A stretch of DNA of 64,000 nucleotides from JAAUUJ01 sp964392245 (GTDB taxonomy: Bacteria; Cyanobacteriota; Cyanobacteriia; Thermostichales; Thermostichaceae). Under the pieces are notes generated by a model that was not told the origin of the DNA, searched no databases, and was given only the letters and a program-made list of their open reading frames with translations. Position numbers and translations under genes: made by a program. Shown piece after piece: positions 42,957 to 52,758 of this stretch (the stretch's first letter is position 1; every line of letters starts with the position of its first letter). The stretch lies in contig CAYMOX010000017.1 in NCBI GenBank assembly GCA_964392245.1, forward strand, positions 5,424-69,423, in the 5' to 3' direction.

Positions 42957-45900
42957 GTGATTCCTGTTCGCCTTACCTTGCATTCTTTCCTGAGCCACCG
43001 GCGCACGGTTCTCGATCTGAGGGAGATCCATACCGCCTGTATCTGCGGAGCCAATGGAGCCGGGAAATCCGCCCTGCTGGAGGCCCTGACCTGGGGATTA
43101 TGGGGACGGTGTCGGGCCAGTAACGATGAAGATGTCATCCATACTGGAGCTGCCGAGGCGCAGGTGGAGGTGATCTACGAGTGTCGAGGCCAAACTTACC
43201 GAGCGATTCGCAGTCGCTCCCGCTCCGGCAGCACGGGCTTGGAATGGCAGATCCAGTCCGCCAATGGCTGGCGGTCGTTAACTCAGAAGGGGGTACGAGC
43301 CACCCAGCAGGCCTTGCAGGCCCAGCTCCGTCTGGACTACGAGACTTTTATTAACTCTGCCTATCTTCGCCAAGGGCGGGCGGATGAATTTACCCTCAAA
43401 CGGGCCAGTGAGCGCAAACAAATCCTGGCGGAGATCCTGAAGCTGGGGCAGTACGATTTGATGGCAGAACGATGTCGAGAACGCGCTCGCACCACCCGAG
43501 TGCAGGTGGATATGTACCAGGGGCAGCTGGATCAGATACAGGCTCAACGGGCCCAGGAGCCTCGACTGGAGGCAGAACTGATGCGATTACAGGCACGGCA
43601 GCAGCAATTGCAAGCCGACCAGGATCGCGATCAAGCCCTGCATCAGGAGATGCGGGATCAGGAGGAGCATCGCCGCCAGCAGCACCAGCGCTACCAGGAA
43701 TTAACTAGGCAACTGACGGATCTCTCGGCAACCCTCAACCACACCGAAGGCCAATGGCGACAGCAACAGCAGCTGCTGCAGGATCTGGAGATGCTTGTGG
43801 GGCATGCAGACTGGATTCAGGAGGGATACCAGGCTTATCAGCAGTTGCGTCGTCATGAACAGGAGTTGAATCAGCAGTTTCAAACCCACCAGCTGCTCAT
43901 GGAAAACCGCCAACAGCTGCAGGCCCAACGGGCCCAACAGCAACAGGACTTTCTTCTCGATCTTCAGGGATTGCACAATCAGCTCACCACTCTGGAAGCG
44001 CAACAGGAGGCGGATCGGGCTCTGCTGCGGGAAGGAGAGCGCATTGAAGCCGCTTTAAAAAAATATCGCCAAGCCCAGAAAGATCTGGCAGATCAGGAGC
44101 AACGGCAGGCTCAGGCCCTTCCGCTTCTAGCTCAACGACAGGATTGTCTGCAACAGCTGCGTCACGAAAAAGAGCAGCGCCAGGCCCGACGGGATCTGTT
44201 GCAACATCAAATTGAACACCTGCGTGAGCAGCAGCAGCACCTCCTCTCCATCCAACAGGCGGTCCAGGGGGTGGAGGCGGAGATCCAGCAACTAGAACAG
44301 CAGCGGCGGCAGCAACAGCAGGTGGGGGAAACCTTACAGCAACGTCGTTTGCTAGTCCATCAGTTGCAGGACCGCTTACGGACGTTAGAACGGCAATGGC
44401 AGCTGCTGCAGGAACAGCAAGACCTGTTGCGGGAACAACCCGCCGATACTCGCCAAGCTCTGACCTGCCCCCTTTGCTATCATCCCCTCACCGATCAACA
44501 CCGAACTCAGATCCTCACCCGACAGACCCAGGAACAACAGGATCTGCAAACCTACATTTTTGTCACCCGTGAGCAGCTCGCCGTGGCTGACCGCGAAATT
44601 GAAGTGTTGCAGTCGGAAGTGCAGCGATTGGGCGAGATCCTGTGTTCTCTGGATCAGCAACAGCAGACCCGAGGACGTCTGCAGCACCAGCTGGAAACCC
44701 GAAGCAATCAGGAGGAGCAATTAAGGTGCTGGCAACAGGAGGTCCTGCAACTGGAACAGATCCTGGAGGCAGAGTCCTATGCCCCTATCCTGCGGCAGCG
44801 ACTAACAGAGCTGGAGATTGCTCTGGAGCAGATCGGCTATTCGGAAGCGGAACATGCCCTGTTTCGCAGTGAAACCCATCGCTGGCGCTGGGCTGAAAAT
44901 CGCTGGGTGGAGTGGCACAGGGCACAGCAACATCAGCAACGGTTAAATCAGGAGTTGCATCTACTGCGCCAGCAGCTCCAGACGCGGGAAACCGAGGGCC
45001 AGACCCAGATGCACCAGCTAGATCGGCAAATTCATGCCCTGGATCAGAAGCTGGCGGCCCTGCGCTACGATGTCAAACAGCATCAGATCCTGCGGGAACG
45101 GCTGTCAGAACAGCAACATTGGCTCAGGCAATGGGATGCCCTGATCCAGGCCCAGGAACAGATTGCACCCCAGCGGGAGCAGGTCGAGATCTTAGTGAAG
45201 CTGCTGCGGCAGCAACGCCAGACCTTTGATCAGGCGGCTCAAGAGTTGGAGGCAGTGCACACCACCCTGTCCAGCCTGACCCCAGTAACCCAGGCCCAGT
45301 TGCAGGGACTCGCCACCACCTTGACTGAGCGGCGGCAACAGCTGGATGAGGTGATTGCTCAGATCGGAGCCGTACAGCAACAACTGCAACAGCTGGAACA
45401 ACTGCGGGAGAAGCAAGATAGCCTGGTCAAACAGGTGCAACAACTGCGGCGGCAAACCCAGATCTACCAGGAACTGATGGGAGCATTCGGTCGCAATGGC
45501 ATTCCTGCCCTGATCATCGAAAATGTCCTGCCAGAAGTCGAATCAGAAGCCAACCAGATCCTCAGCCGACTTACCAGTGGTCAGCTGCATTTGCAATTCA
45601 TCACTCAGCGGTCAGGGCGGCGGTCCTCCAAACTGATTGACACCCTCGATATTCTGATTGCCGATGCTCGCAGTACCCGTCCCTATGAGACCTATTCTGG
45701 AGGGGAAGCCTTCCGCATCAACTTTGCCATTCGCCTGGCTCTCTCTCGCCTGCTCACCCAGCGATCGGGGACCCAACTGCAAACCCTGTTGATCGATGAA
45801 GGTTTTGGCAGCCAGGATCAGCAGGGGCGACAGCATTTGGTCGGGGCCATTAATGCAGTGGCCTCTGACTTTGCTCGGATTCTGGTGATCACTCACATCC

Positions 45901-45980
45901 CCAGCCTGCGTGATGCTTTCCCCACCCGGATCGAAGTCAAGCGGGGTCCCCAGGGATCGCAACTCCGGCTGCTGGACTAG
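42957..45980 (+). CDS. sbcC: SbcC-type ATPase subunit of exonuclease SbcCD
   Basis: The 1007-residue SMC-like protein has Walker A GANGAGKS (31-38), a Q-loop with LRQGRADEF (~137-145), two long coiled-coil arms that are very rich in glutamine (CAG/CAA), the zinc hook CPLC at 503-506 in the exact middle, and the C-terminal YSGGEAFRINFAIRLALS signature and LLIDEGFGSQD Walker B (~945). With SbcD it cuts hairpins and protein-blocked DNA ends. sbcD is not adjacent. The start is GTG 42957. It ends overlapping the convergent xseB by four bases. Confidence 0.93.
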   Translation: MIPVRLTLHSFLSHRRTVLDLREIHTACICGANGAGKSALLEALTWGLWGRCRASNDEDVIHTGAAEAQVEVIYECRGQTYRAIRSRSRSGSTGLEWQIQSANGWRSLTQKGVRATQQALQAQLRLDYETFINSAYLRQGRADEFTLKRASERKQILAEILKLGQYDLMAERCRERARTTRVQVDMYQGQLDQIQAQRAQEPRLEAELMRLQARQQQLQADQDRDQALHQEMRDQEEHRRQQHQRYQELTRQLTDLSATLNHTEGQWRQQQQLLQDLEMLVGHADWIQEGYQAYQQLRRHEQELNQQFQTHQLLMENRQQLQAQRAQQQQDFLLDLQGLHNQLTTLEAQQEADRALLREGERIEAALKKYRQAQKDLADQEQRQAQALPLLAQRQDCLQQLRHEKEQRQARRDLLQHQIEHLREQQQHLLSIQQAVQGVEAEIQQLEQQRRQQQQVGETLQQRRLLVHQLQDRLRTLERQWQLLQEQQDLLREQPADTRQALTCPLCYHPLTDQHRTQILTRQTQEQQDLQTYIFVTREQLAVADREIEVLQSEVQRLGEILCSLDQQQQTRGRLQHQLETRSNQEEQLRCWQQEVLQLEQILEAESYAPILRQRLTELEIALEQIGYSEAEHALFRSETHRWRWAENRWVEWHRAQQHQQRLNQELHLLRQQLQTRETEGQTQMHQLDRQIHALDQKLAALRYDVKQHQILRERLSEQQHWLRQWDALIQAQEQIAPQREQVEILVKLLRQQRQTFDQAAQELEAVHTTLSSLTPVTQAQLQGLATTLTERRQQLDEVIAQIGAVQQQLQQLEQLREKQDSLVKQVQQLRRQTQIYQELMGAFGRNGIPALIIENVLPEVESEANQILSRLTSGQLHLQFITQRSGRRSSKLIDTLDILIADARSTRPYETYSGGEAFRINFAIRLALSRLLTQRSGTQLQTLLIDEGFGSQDQQGRQHLVGAINAVASDFARILVITHIPSLRDAFPTRIEVKRGPQGSQLRLLD

Positions 45981-46234
45981 AAATCAAGATCTTCATCTGT
46001 TGGGGTAGAGGCGGGGCTTTCCAGATCCGAGAGCTCTTCAATGATCAGCTCCACCTGGTTTTGTTTCTGGGTTAAATAGGCGTCGCATTGCTTCAAGGTA
46101 TGGGCTGCAGTCTGAAACTGCTCGATCACCTCCGAGAGATCCAGTTCCCCCGATTCAATCTGTTGAATAATGGTTTCCACCTCCGCAATCGCCGCCTCAT
46201 AGCTCCAGTTGTCCGTGGGTTGCCACGCTGTCAT
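45977..46234 (-). CDS. xseB: Exodeoxyribonuclease VII small subunit
   Basis: The 85-residue protein has the XseB helical core: NWSYEAAIAEVETIIQQIESGELDLSEVIEQF, followed by a short helix and an acidic tail. It binds XseA to form the exonuclease that degrades single-stranded DNA. xseA usually lies just upstream; here the upstream neighbour is rimM, whose stop overlaps the xseB start. Confidence 0.9.
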   Translation of the reverse strand: MTAWQPTDNWSYEAAIAEVETIIQQIESGELDLSEVIEQFQTAAHTLKQCDAYLTQKQNQVELIIEELSDLESPASTPTDEDLDF

Positions 46235-46839
46235 TGCCTACCCCCTTGATCCTCAATAAACGGCAGCAGTTCTGATTCGGAGAGAAAGCCTTCCAGCAAA
46301 CCCGGAGGCGGGATCACCTCCAGATACCCTTCTTCCAGCTTCACTAGAGGGACTATGGCTTTGACAAACGGGATCAGCAGTCGTCCCCCCTGTTCGGTCT
46401 GGACCTCCAGCACATCCTGACCCAGCGGCAGGATCCCCACCACCTGACCCAGCGATTGACCCGACGGTTGATGCACCACCCGGATCCCGATCAGATCGGG
46501 CAAATAAAACTCATCCTCCTGCAATGGGGGGCGTTGCTGACCACTGACCAGGATCTGGGCCTTGACCCAGGCCTCAGCATCGTTGCGATCCTGCAATTCG
46601 GCAAACTTGACCAGGTAGAGGCGTTTATTGGGGAAAAACTGTCCCCGTTCTAACCGCATGATCACAGGGTGAGGATCACGACCCGGACGTTGTAGCCAGC
46701 GGTGCCCCGGCTCTGTCAACCGTTCAGGAAAATCTGATAGGCAATGGACCCGCACCCATCCCTTCAACCCATGGGCCGCCACCACCTGACCTACAGGTTG
46801 CCATCGAGGAGCTGATGGATTCTGATTTAGATCGATCAA
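46231..46839 (-). CDS. rimM: Ribosome maturation factor RimM
   Basis: The 202-residue protein shows the RimM N-terminal barrel (VGQVVAAHGLKGWVRVHCLSDFPER) and the C-terminal PRC barrel (DEFYLPDLIGIRVV, then LLIPFVKAIVPLV). It helps mature the 30S head at ribosomal protein S19. The start is TTG 46839, with AAGGA just upstream; the SPFH stop codon is nine bases away, so the gene belongs to the same run. In many bacteria rimM is beside trmD; here it is not. Confidence 0.93.
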   Translation of the reverse strand: MIDLNQNPSAPRWQPVGQVVAAHGLKGWVRVHCLSDFPERLTEPGHRWLQRPGRDPHPVIMRLERGQFFPNKRLYLVKFAELQDRNDAEAWVKAQILVSGQQRPPLQEDEFYLPDLIGIRVVHQPSGQSLGQVVGILPLGQDVLEVQTEQGGRLLIPFVKAIVPLVKLEEGYLEVIPPPGLLEGFLSESELLPFIEDQGGRQ

Positions 46840-46848
46840 GATCCTTGA

Positions 46849-47820
46849 CTACTCCAGCCGTGGAAAATCCGCAGGATCAGGATCGGCCAAATAGGACGAG
46901 GTGGAAAAGGGTCGGTAAGACTTTTCGCTGGATCCGGATTTGGGGCCCGGGGTCTCCAGCATCGACATCATGCCCTGGAGGGTGGCAGGGAGAGAGCTGG
47001 GATCCATAAAGATGACTTTGGAGCTGGGCTGGCTGCCAACTTTCATCCCCATATCCATATAACTCTGGGCCATGAGAAACTGGAGGGCATTGGCCGCTTG
47101 TGGATCCTCTTTCAAGGCGTGGGCAATGGTGCGTAACGCTTCCGAGGTGCCTTCGGCCCGCAGCAGTTTTTCTCGCTTTTCTGCTTCGGCCCGCAGGATC
47201 TGGGCTTTGGCGGCCCCGGTGGCCTGGTTGATGCTGGCCTGTTGTTCCCCTTCCGACTTGAGAATGGCTGCCCGCTTTTCCCGTTCTGCCGCCATCTGTT
47301 TTTCCATGGAGTCCTGAACAGTCTTCGAGGGTTGAATGTCCTTGACCTCCACCCGGGTTACTTTGATTCCCCAGGGATCGGTGGCTTCATCCAGTTCCAG
47401 TAGCAGCCGTTCGTTAATTTCTGCGCGAGATGAAAAGGTCTGATCCAGTTCCATGCGACCGATCTCCGATCGGAGGGATGTTAACACCAGATTGGTCAGG
47501 GCTCGTTGCACATCCTCCACGGCATAGCGAGCTTTCACCAGATCGGTGATCCGCCAGTAGACCACCGCATCCGCCATTAAGGAAACGTTGTCGCAGGTGA
47601 TGCATTGCTGGGGAGGTACATCCAGCACCTTTTCCCGAATGGTTTCCTTCCAGACAATATTGTCAATAAAGGGAAAAATAAAATGGAGACCAGGGGTCAG
47701 CTTGCCTTTGTACTTTCCCAACCTTTCCACCAAGGCTTCGAAGCCCTGATTGATGATCTTGACCGAACTGAATGCGTAGCCAATGCTGATGATGACGAAT
47801 GCCGTGATGATCCCAGGCAT
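46849..47820 (-). CDS. SPFH/stomatin-like membrane protein
   Basis: The 323-residue protein has one N-terminal membrane helix (ITAFVIISIGYAFSSVKI), then the Band 7/SPFH domain (INQGFEALVERLGKYKGKLTPGLHFIFP) and a long coiled-coil rich in Ala/Glu (ILRAEAEKREKLLRAEGTSEALR). I start it at ATG 47820 because AGGAGGG lies ten bases upstream; the frame extends 11 codons further. SPFH proteins form membrane microdomains and work with NfeD, encoded just upstream. Confidence 0.9.
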   Translation of the reverse strand: MPGIITAFVIISIGYAFSSVKIINQGFEALVERLGKYKGKLTPGLHFIFPFIDNIVWKETIREKVLDVPPQQCITCDNVSLMADAVVYWRITDLVKARYAVEDVQRALTNLVLTSLRSEIGRMELDQTFSSRAEINERLLLELDEATDPWGIKVTRVEVKDIQPSKTVQDSMEKQMAAEREKRAAILKSEGEQQASINQATGAAKAQILRAEAEKREKLLRAEGTSEALRTIAHALKEDPQAANALQFLMAQSYMDMGMKVGSQPSSKVIFMDPSSLPATLQGMMSMLETPGPKSGSSEKSYRPFSTSSYLADPDPADFPRLE

Positions 47821-47913
47821 AAGGGCAGTCCCTCCTGATGAGCTCAGCTCCATCTTAGACAGTGGCAGGAAACAATCTGCGAAGAAAGCATAAGGTTTTT
47901 AGCATTTCTGCGC

Positions 47914-48327
47914 TTATCCCTCCAGCAGGCGAGTGGGCATGACCACCAAGGTGTTGCCTTTCCGCTCCACCACATACAGATCCTGGCCTGCACCAATCTC
48001 CATTGATGGGATACTACAGCGCGCATTCCAGGTGGATCCCTGATAAGCGACTCGTCCCAGTTGTCCCGCCGGGATCGTTGAGAGAGCCCGAGCTTCCCGC
48101 GATTCTTCGAGCTGGGAGGTTTCTTTGGGCACCAACCGCCGTGTCCCGAGAATCAACAGGCTAGAAAGCCCCACCCACACCAGTCCCTGCACCCAAACCG
48201 GTACTCCTAACCAGGCTACGCCGGCTGCCACCAGAGCGGCTAAACCAACTGAGGCCGCCACCAGAGCAGGCAGGAAAAATTCGCCAACAATCAGGCCCAG
48301 ACCAAGGATCAACCAGAACCACATCAT
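47914..48327 (-). CDS. NfeD-family membrane protein
   Basis: The 137-residue protein has three N-terminal membrane helices (WLILGLGLIVGEFFLPALVAASVGLAALVAAGV and a third) and a C-terminal OB-fold domain (GQLGRVAYQGSTWNARCS, LYVVERKGNTLVVMP). NfeD OB domains partner SPFH proteins, and its gene sits immediately upstream of one. The ATG doublet at 48327 leaves the exact start open by one codon. Confidence 0.88.
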   Translation of the reverse strand: MMWFWLILGLGLIVGEFFLPALVAASVGLAALVAAGVAWLGVPVWVQGLVWVGLSSLLILGTRRLVPKETSQLEESREARALSTIPAGQLGRVAYQGSTWNARCSIPSMEIGAGQDLYVVERKGNTLVVMPTRLLEG

Positions 48328-48379
48328 TGCGACATACCAGGTCTTTTTCTCCAGTATGACGCCTGCAGCTGTTCAGAAA

Positions 48380-48715
48380 TTACACCACCACCGAAGTTTC
48401 TACCTGCGGCAGCATATCTTCCTTAATCATGTCCGCCAGTTCCTGCAGCTGCCGGATCGCTTCCGTCCCTTCCAGTTTGAGGAGCTCGCGATCGTCCCGC
48501 ATTTCCGTCCAGGTAATGGTGCACTCAGAAACGAGGAAGCGGATCAGATGACCCTCGCGCAGGCTGACCATGAATGAGGCACTCTCAAAGCTGTCACCAC
48601 AGGTGTAGCAAGAGGCCATATAACCCCGCCGTTCCAAAACAATGGCCAGAGCTTGCAGGCTCATCACCAGATCCTGCACATAATGGCGGTACTGTTCCGC
48701 TAACCTTGAGAACAT
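48380..48715 (-). CDS. DUF1815-family protein
   Basis: The 111-residue cytoplasmic protein matches the cyanobacterial DUF1815 family from end to end: FSRLAEQYRHYVQDLVMSLQALA, CYTCGDSFESASFMVS and a C-terminal MLPQVE. CYTCG could bind a metal. Its role is unknown. It is the last gene before the suf cluster and may have its own promoter. Confidence 0.82.
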   Translation of the reverse strand: MFSRLAEQYRHYVQDLVMSLQALAIVLERRGYMASCYTCGDSFESASFMVSLREGHLIRFLVSECTITWTEMRDDRELLKLEGTEAIRQLQELADMIKEDMLPQVETSVVV

Positions 48716-49121
48716 CGCACTCCTCCTGAATCGGATCCCGCTAGCTGTTCGCTAACATGCTAGTAATATTTACTCATTAATGCGACGATTGACCTTCCTC
48801 ATTGTGCCCAAACTTCAAGATTTAATAACCGCTTCTCATCATAAAAGCAGATTAGCCAGGGAAAGTGTTAAATAGCATACGCATATGCGCAGTCCTTATG
48901 TAGGGGTTCGTTACATTCCTGGAGAGGTATCCAACAGACGGAGACCAGCTGAAACGCCTGCCAATGGTGGGTTTTGCCCATCGTTCCCTGGAGGTTGCTC
49001 TGCCTGTCGGCCTGAGGTGCGAGCGCTTCGAGTTCGTTATCCCAGGATTTCTGAAGAAATGTGAGGGAATGTTGATTTTGTCTGGGTTTCTTGAAGATTG
49101 CAATACAGAACTCCAGATCCG
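48716..49121. other. Intergenic stretch next to sufD, no gene identified
   Basis: About 400 bases. Small frames on both strands lack family signatures. Two short dyads lie inside: CGCATATGCG (48880-48889) and ATGTA-N9-TACAT (48898-48916). The right half could be a degraded gene or an untranslated RNA; I cannot tell. Confidence 0.35.
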
Positions 49122-50465
49122 TCACCTGGGGGTGGCAACAGCCTGGAGCTGGGTCTTCTGCAACACCAGATCTCGGAGGGCTTGACGAATCGAGGCGATG
49201 GGCAGGGTCTGGATAATCTCGGCAGCGAAGGCATAGGTGAGTAGTTCCTGGGCCTGTTCACGGTTGATCCCGCGGCTCAGGAGATAGAAGATCTCGTCTT
49301 CCTCCAGCTGGCTAACAGTGGCTCCGTGGGCACATTTGACGTTGTCCGCAAAAATCTCCAGTTGCGGTCGTGTATCCACGCGGGCCTGCTTGGCCAGCAA
49401 CAGATTTCGGCTAGACTGAGCCGCTTCGGTGAGTTGGGCGGCCTGCTGCACCAGCATTTTGCCATTGAAGATACCATGGGCCCGCTCATCCACAATCAAC
49501 TTATGGATCTGGTGACTGCGGCCATGAGCAGCTCGGTGATCCACAACGCTGTAGGTATCCCCCACCTGCTGTTCAGCTAACAATCCCAGGCCCAGTAGGG
49601 TGCTTTCCGCCTGTTCTCCAATCTGGGTCAACTCCAGCGTATGTCGCGACAACTGCCCTCCCCAGGAGAGGGTGCTGGCTTGATAGCGACTATCACGGGC
49701 CTGGGATACAGCCGTTTTACTGATGTGAAAGGCCTGATCCTGCTCGCGGTGCAGCTTCAGGTGCTGGATCTGAGCATTGGGCTGCAGGGCGATCTCAGTG
49801 ACGGCATTGGTCAAGCTCAGACCGGATCCCAGGGTGCAGAAGTCTTCAATCACAACAGCGGCACTGCTGGTCTCAGCCACCACCAGGCAACGGGGTTGGC
49901 TCAGGAGGGAAGGGGGTCCAGGAACATTGAGGTACAGAATGTGCAGAGGTTGATGCAGTTGGAGTTTGCGGGGCAGGATCACCCCCACTCCATCCACCAG
50001 GCAAGCGGTGTTGAGGGTTGTAAACGTGTCGGCAGCAGCGATGCTCTGCAGATAAGGTTGCAGTCGGTCGGGATCCATCTGACTGAGGGGCCGGATCAGA
50101 ATCGAGTCCGGTAGACCACGGAGATCGGAGAGCTGAGGCATCCAATGACCGTTCACCAGGACCAGCCGTGACGTTTGCGCCTCTGGCCAGACATAATTCT
50201 GGAGCGCAGCTTGAGTCAGATCAGGTGGCGGAGATTCAGGTTGAAAGCTGTGCTGCAGCAGGTGAGAAAGATCGGTGTACTTCCAGTCCTCATCGCGGGT
50301 CGTGGGCATCGTCAGTTCTCCCAGTCGGGCTTCAGCCTGGGATCGCAGCGTTTCCAGATAGGGGGTTGCCGCACCGCGGCTCAGAGGAGGACGGTGACTG
50401 AGGATCTCCTGCAAAAACCGCTGTCCACGGGAGCTGCTGGTCTTCTGGGTCGATAGATTGGTCAT
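49122..50465 (-). CDS. sufD: Fe-S cluster assembly protein SufD
   Basis: The 447-residue beta-helix scaffold shows C-terminal signatures shared with SufB: YSVVDHRAAHGRSHQIHKLIVDERAHGIFNGKMLVQQAAQLTEA and NVKCAHGATVSQLEEDEIFYLLSRGI. It forms SufBC2D with SufB and SufC to build Fe-S clusters, the main route in cyanobacteria. The ATG at 50465 follows the sufC stop by 24 bases. No sufS follows; the next gene is the DUF1815 gene. Confidence 0.93.
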   Translation of the reverse strand: MTNLSTQKTSSSRGQRFLQEILSHRPPLSRGAATPYLETLRSQAEARLGELTMPTTRDEDWKYTDLSHLLQHSFQPESPPPDLTQAALQNYVWPEAQTSRLVLVNGHWMPQLSDLRGLPDSILIRPLSQMDPDRLQPYLQSIAAADTFTTLNTACLVDGVGVILPRKLQLHQPLHILYLNVPGPPSLLSQPRCLVVAETSSAAVVIEDFCTLGSGLSLTNAVTEIALQPNAQIQHLKLHREQDQAFHISKTAVSQARDSRYQASTLSWGGQLSRHTLELTQIGEQAESTLLGLGLLAEQQVGDTYSVVDHRAAHGRSHQIHKLIVDERAHGIFNGKMLVQQAAQLTEAAQSSRNLLLAKQARVDTRPQLEIFADNVKCAHGATVSQLEEDEIFYLLSRGINREQAQELLTYAFAAEIIQTLPIASIRQALRDLVLQKTQLQAVATPR

Positions 50466-50489
50466 GGTTGTTGATGTCCACCCCGATGA

Positions 50490-51272
50490 TTAAACCGCTG
50501 CTGGATCGGTGTCACGCACCCACTCATACCCCTTTTCCTCCAGCTCCAGGGCCAGATCCTTGCCGCCCGTAATTACAATGCGGCCCCCTTCCATTACATG
50601 CACATAGTCAGGAGTCACGTAGTCCAGCAGCCGCTGGTAGTGGGTAATCAGGATCATGGCATTGTCGGCATGGGCCAGCTGATTGACACCTGCTGCCACA
50701 ATCCGCAGGGCATCAATATCAAGACCGGAATCGGTTTCATCCAGGATCGCCAGGGAAGGCTCCAGGATAGCCATCTGCAGGATCTCGTTGCGCTTTTTTT
50801 CTCCCCCCGAGAAGCCCTCGTTCACACTCCGATCCAGAAAGTTGGGATCCATTTTTACCACCTGCAGCTTCTCCTGCACAAAGTCATCAAACTCCAAGGC
50901 ATCCAGCTCCGGTTGACCTAGCTGGCGGCAGCGGGAATTGTAGGCAATGCGCAGAAAATCGGCATTACTCACGCCGGGGATCTCGGTGGGGTATTGAAAG
51001 GCGAGAAAGATGCCAGCGCGGGAGCGATCCTCCGGTTCCATCTCCAGCAGGTTCTGGCCCAGGTAGCTCACCTCACCCCCCGTCACGGTATAGCCGGGGT
51101 GGCCCGCCAACACTTTGGAGAGGGTACTTTTGCCCGATCCGTTCGGACCCATGATGGCGTGAATCTCACCCGCCCGGATCTCCAACGTCAATCCCTTCAA
51201 GATCGGAACCTGATCCACCTCTGCCTGCAGATCTCGCACAGAGAGAATCACCTGACTATCGGCAACAATCAT
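50490..51272 (-). CDS. sufC: Fe-S cluster assembly ATPase SufC
   Basis: The 260-residue ABC-type ATPase has Walker A GPNGSGKST (~38), the SufC signature FSGGEKKRNEILQ (~153), Walker B LAILDETDSGLD and the H-loop LITHYQRLL. It powers conformational change of SufBC2D during cluster assembly. It sits between sufB and sufD at short spacing. Confidence 0.95.
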   Translation of the reverse strand: MIVADSQVILSVRDLQAEVDQVPILKGLTLEIRAGEIHAIMGPNGSGKSTLSKVLAGHPGYTVTGGEVSYLGQNLLEMEPEDRSRAGIFLAFQYPTEIPGVSNADFLRIAYNSRCRQLGQPELDALEFDDFVQEKLQVVKMDPNFLDRSVNEGFSGGEKKRNEILQMAILEPSLAILDETDSGLDIDALRIVAAGVNQLAHADNAMILITHYQRLLDYVTPDYVHVMEGGRIVITGGKDLALELEEKGYEWVRDTDPAAV

Positions 51273-51301
51273 GAATACTGTCCTGAAATGGCTGTGTGCG
51301 T

Positions 51302-52738
51302 TTAACCTACGGATCCTTCGAGCTTGAGGCTGAGCAGCCGATCGGCTTCCACCGCAAACTCCAGGGGCAGCTGGTTAAAGACGTCTTTGCAGAAGCCACT
51401 GATGATCATGGAAACGGCATCCTCAGCAGAGATACCCCGCGACTGGAAGTAAAAGATCTGTTCTTCCCCAATCTTGGAGGTTGAGGCTTCATGCTCCACC
51501 CGAGCCGTATCGTTCTGCACCTGAATGTAGGGAAAGGTGTTGGCACTGCACTGATCTCCAATCAGCATGGAGTCACATTGGGAGTAGTTGCGGCTGCCTT
51601 CGGCTTTGGGGGCCATCTTCACCAGACCACGGTAGCTGTTGTGGGAATGACCCGCGGAGATCCCCTTGGATATGATCGTGCTGCGGGTATTGCGGCCCAC
51701 ATGGATCATTTTGGTGCCCGTATCCGCCTGCTGGTAATTGTTGGTCAGGGCCACTGAGTAGAACTCACCCACCGAGTTATCCCCCACCAGCACGCAGCTG
51801 GGATATTTCCAGGTAATGGCGGAGCCGGTTTCCACCTGAGTCCAGGAAATTTTAGAGTTCACACCCTGACAGAGACCGCGCTTGGTGACGAAGTTATAGA
51901 TGCCACCCTTGCCATTTTCATCCCCAGCGTACCAGTTTTGAACTGTGGAGTATTTGATCTCAGCGTTGTCCAGCGCCACCAATTCCACCACCGCCGCGTG
52001 CAGCTGATTGGTGTCAAACATGGGGGCCGTGCAGCCCTCCAGATAGCTGACATAGCTGCCCTGCTCAGCAATGATCAGGGTGCGTTCAAACTGGCCAGAC
52101 TCCCCATTATTGATCCGGAAATAGGTGGAAAGTTCCATGGGGCAGTGCACCCCCTCGGGAATGTAGACAAAGGAACCGTCACTGAACACCGCAGAGTTAA
52201 GCGCAGCAAAATAGTTATCCGCCACAGGCACCACACTGCCCAGGTACTTCTGCAGCAACTCCGGATACTCACGGATCGCATCGGACATGGAACAGAAGAT
52301 CACCCCCTCGCGGGCCAATTTTTCGCGGAAGGTGGTGGCCACAGACACACTGTCAAAGATGGCATCCACCGCCACATTCGACAGCCGCTTTTGTTCTGAG
52401 AGAGGAATTCCCAGCTTCTCAAAGGTTTCCAGAAGGGTGGGATCCACCTCCTCCAGGCTATTCAGCTTCTTTTGCTGCTTGGGAGCAGAATAGTAGACGA
52501 TGTCCTGATAGTTAATTGGGGGATAGTGCACATTCGGCCAAGTGGGCTCCGCCATTTTCAGCCACTGTCGGTAAGCGCGCAGACGAAAATCCAGCATGAA
52601 CTCGGGCTCTCCCTTTTTGGCGGAGATCAACCGGACCACGTCTTCATTCAGTCCCCGACCAATGGTTTCAGACTCAATGGAGGTGACAAAACCATATTTG
52701 TAGGGTTGATTGACAAGGGCTTTGACAGTTGCAGTCAT
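51302..52738 (-). CDS. sufB: Fe-S cluster assembly scaffold SufB
   Basis: The 478-residue scaffold has the family's long conserved core: VFSDGSFVYIPEGVHCPMELSTYFRIN, LIIAEQGSYVSYLEGCTAP and SKGISAGHSHNSYRG. Cysteine and glutamate/histidine residues of the core hold the nascent cluster. It is the first gene of the sufBCD run. The divergent sufR lies 120-130 bases away and the operator is 21 bases upstream of the ATG. Confidence 0.95.
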   Translation of the reverse strand: MTATVKALVNQPYKYGFVTSIESETIGRGLNEDVVRLISAKKGEPEFMLDFRLRAYRQWLKMAEPTWPNVHYPPINYQDIVYYSAPKQQKKLNSLEEVDPTLLETFEKLGIPLSEQKRLSNVAVDAIFDSVSVATTFREKLAREGVIFCSMSDAIREYPELLQKYLGSVVPVADNYFAALNSAVFSDGSFVYIPEGVHCPMELSTYFRINNGESGQFERTLIIAEQGSYVSYLEGCTAPMFDTNQLHAAVVELVALDNAEIKYSTVQNWYAGDENGKGGIYNFVTKRGLCQGVNSKISWTQVETGSAITWKYPSCVLVGDNSVGEFYSVALTNNYQQADTGTKMIHVGRNTRSTIISKGISAGHSHNSYRGLVKMAPKAEGSRNYSQCDSMLIGDQCSANTFPYIQVQNDTARVEHEASTSKIGEEQIFYFQSRGISAEDAVSMIISGFCKDVFNQLPLEFAVEADRLLSLKLEGSVG

Positions 52739-52758
52739 GGGCGGCAGCTCAAATAAAA

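Noticed and set aside
48898..48916. ATGTA-N9-TACAT dyad as an insertion-sequence end
   Set aside because: Too short, and no transposase or second end is seen.
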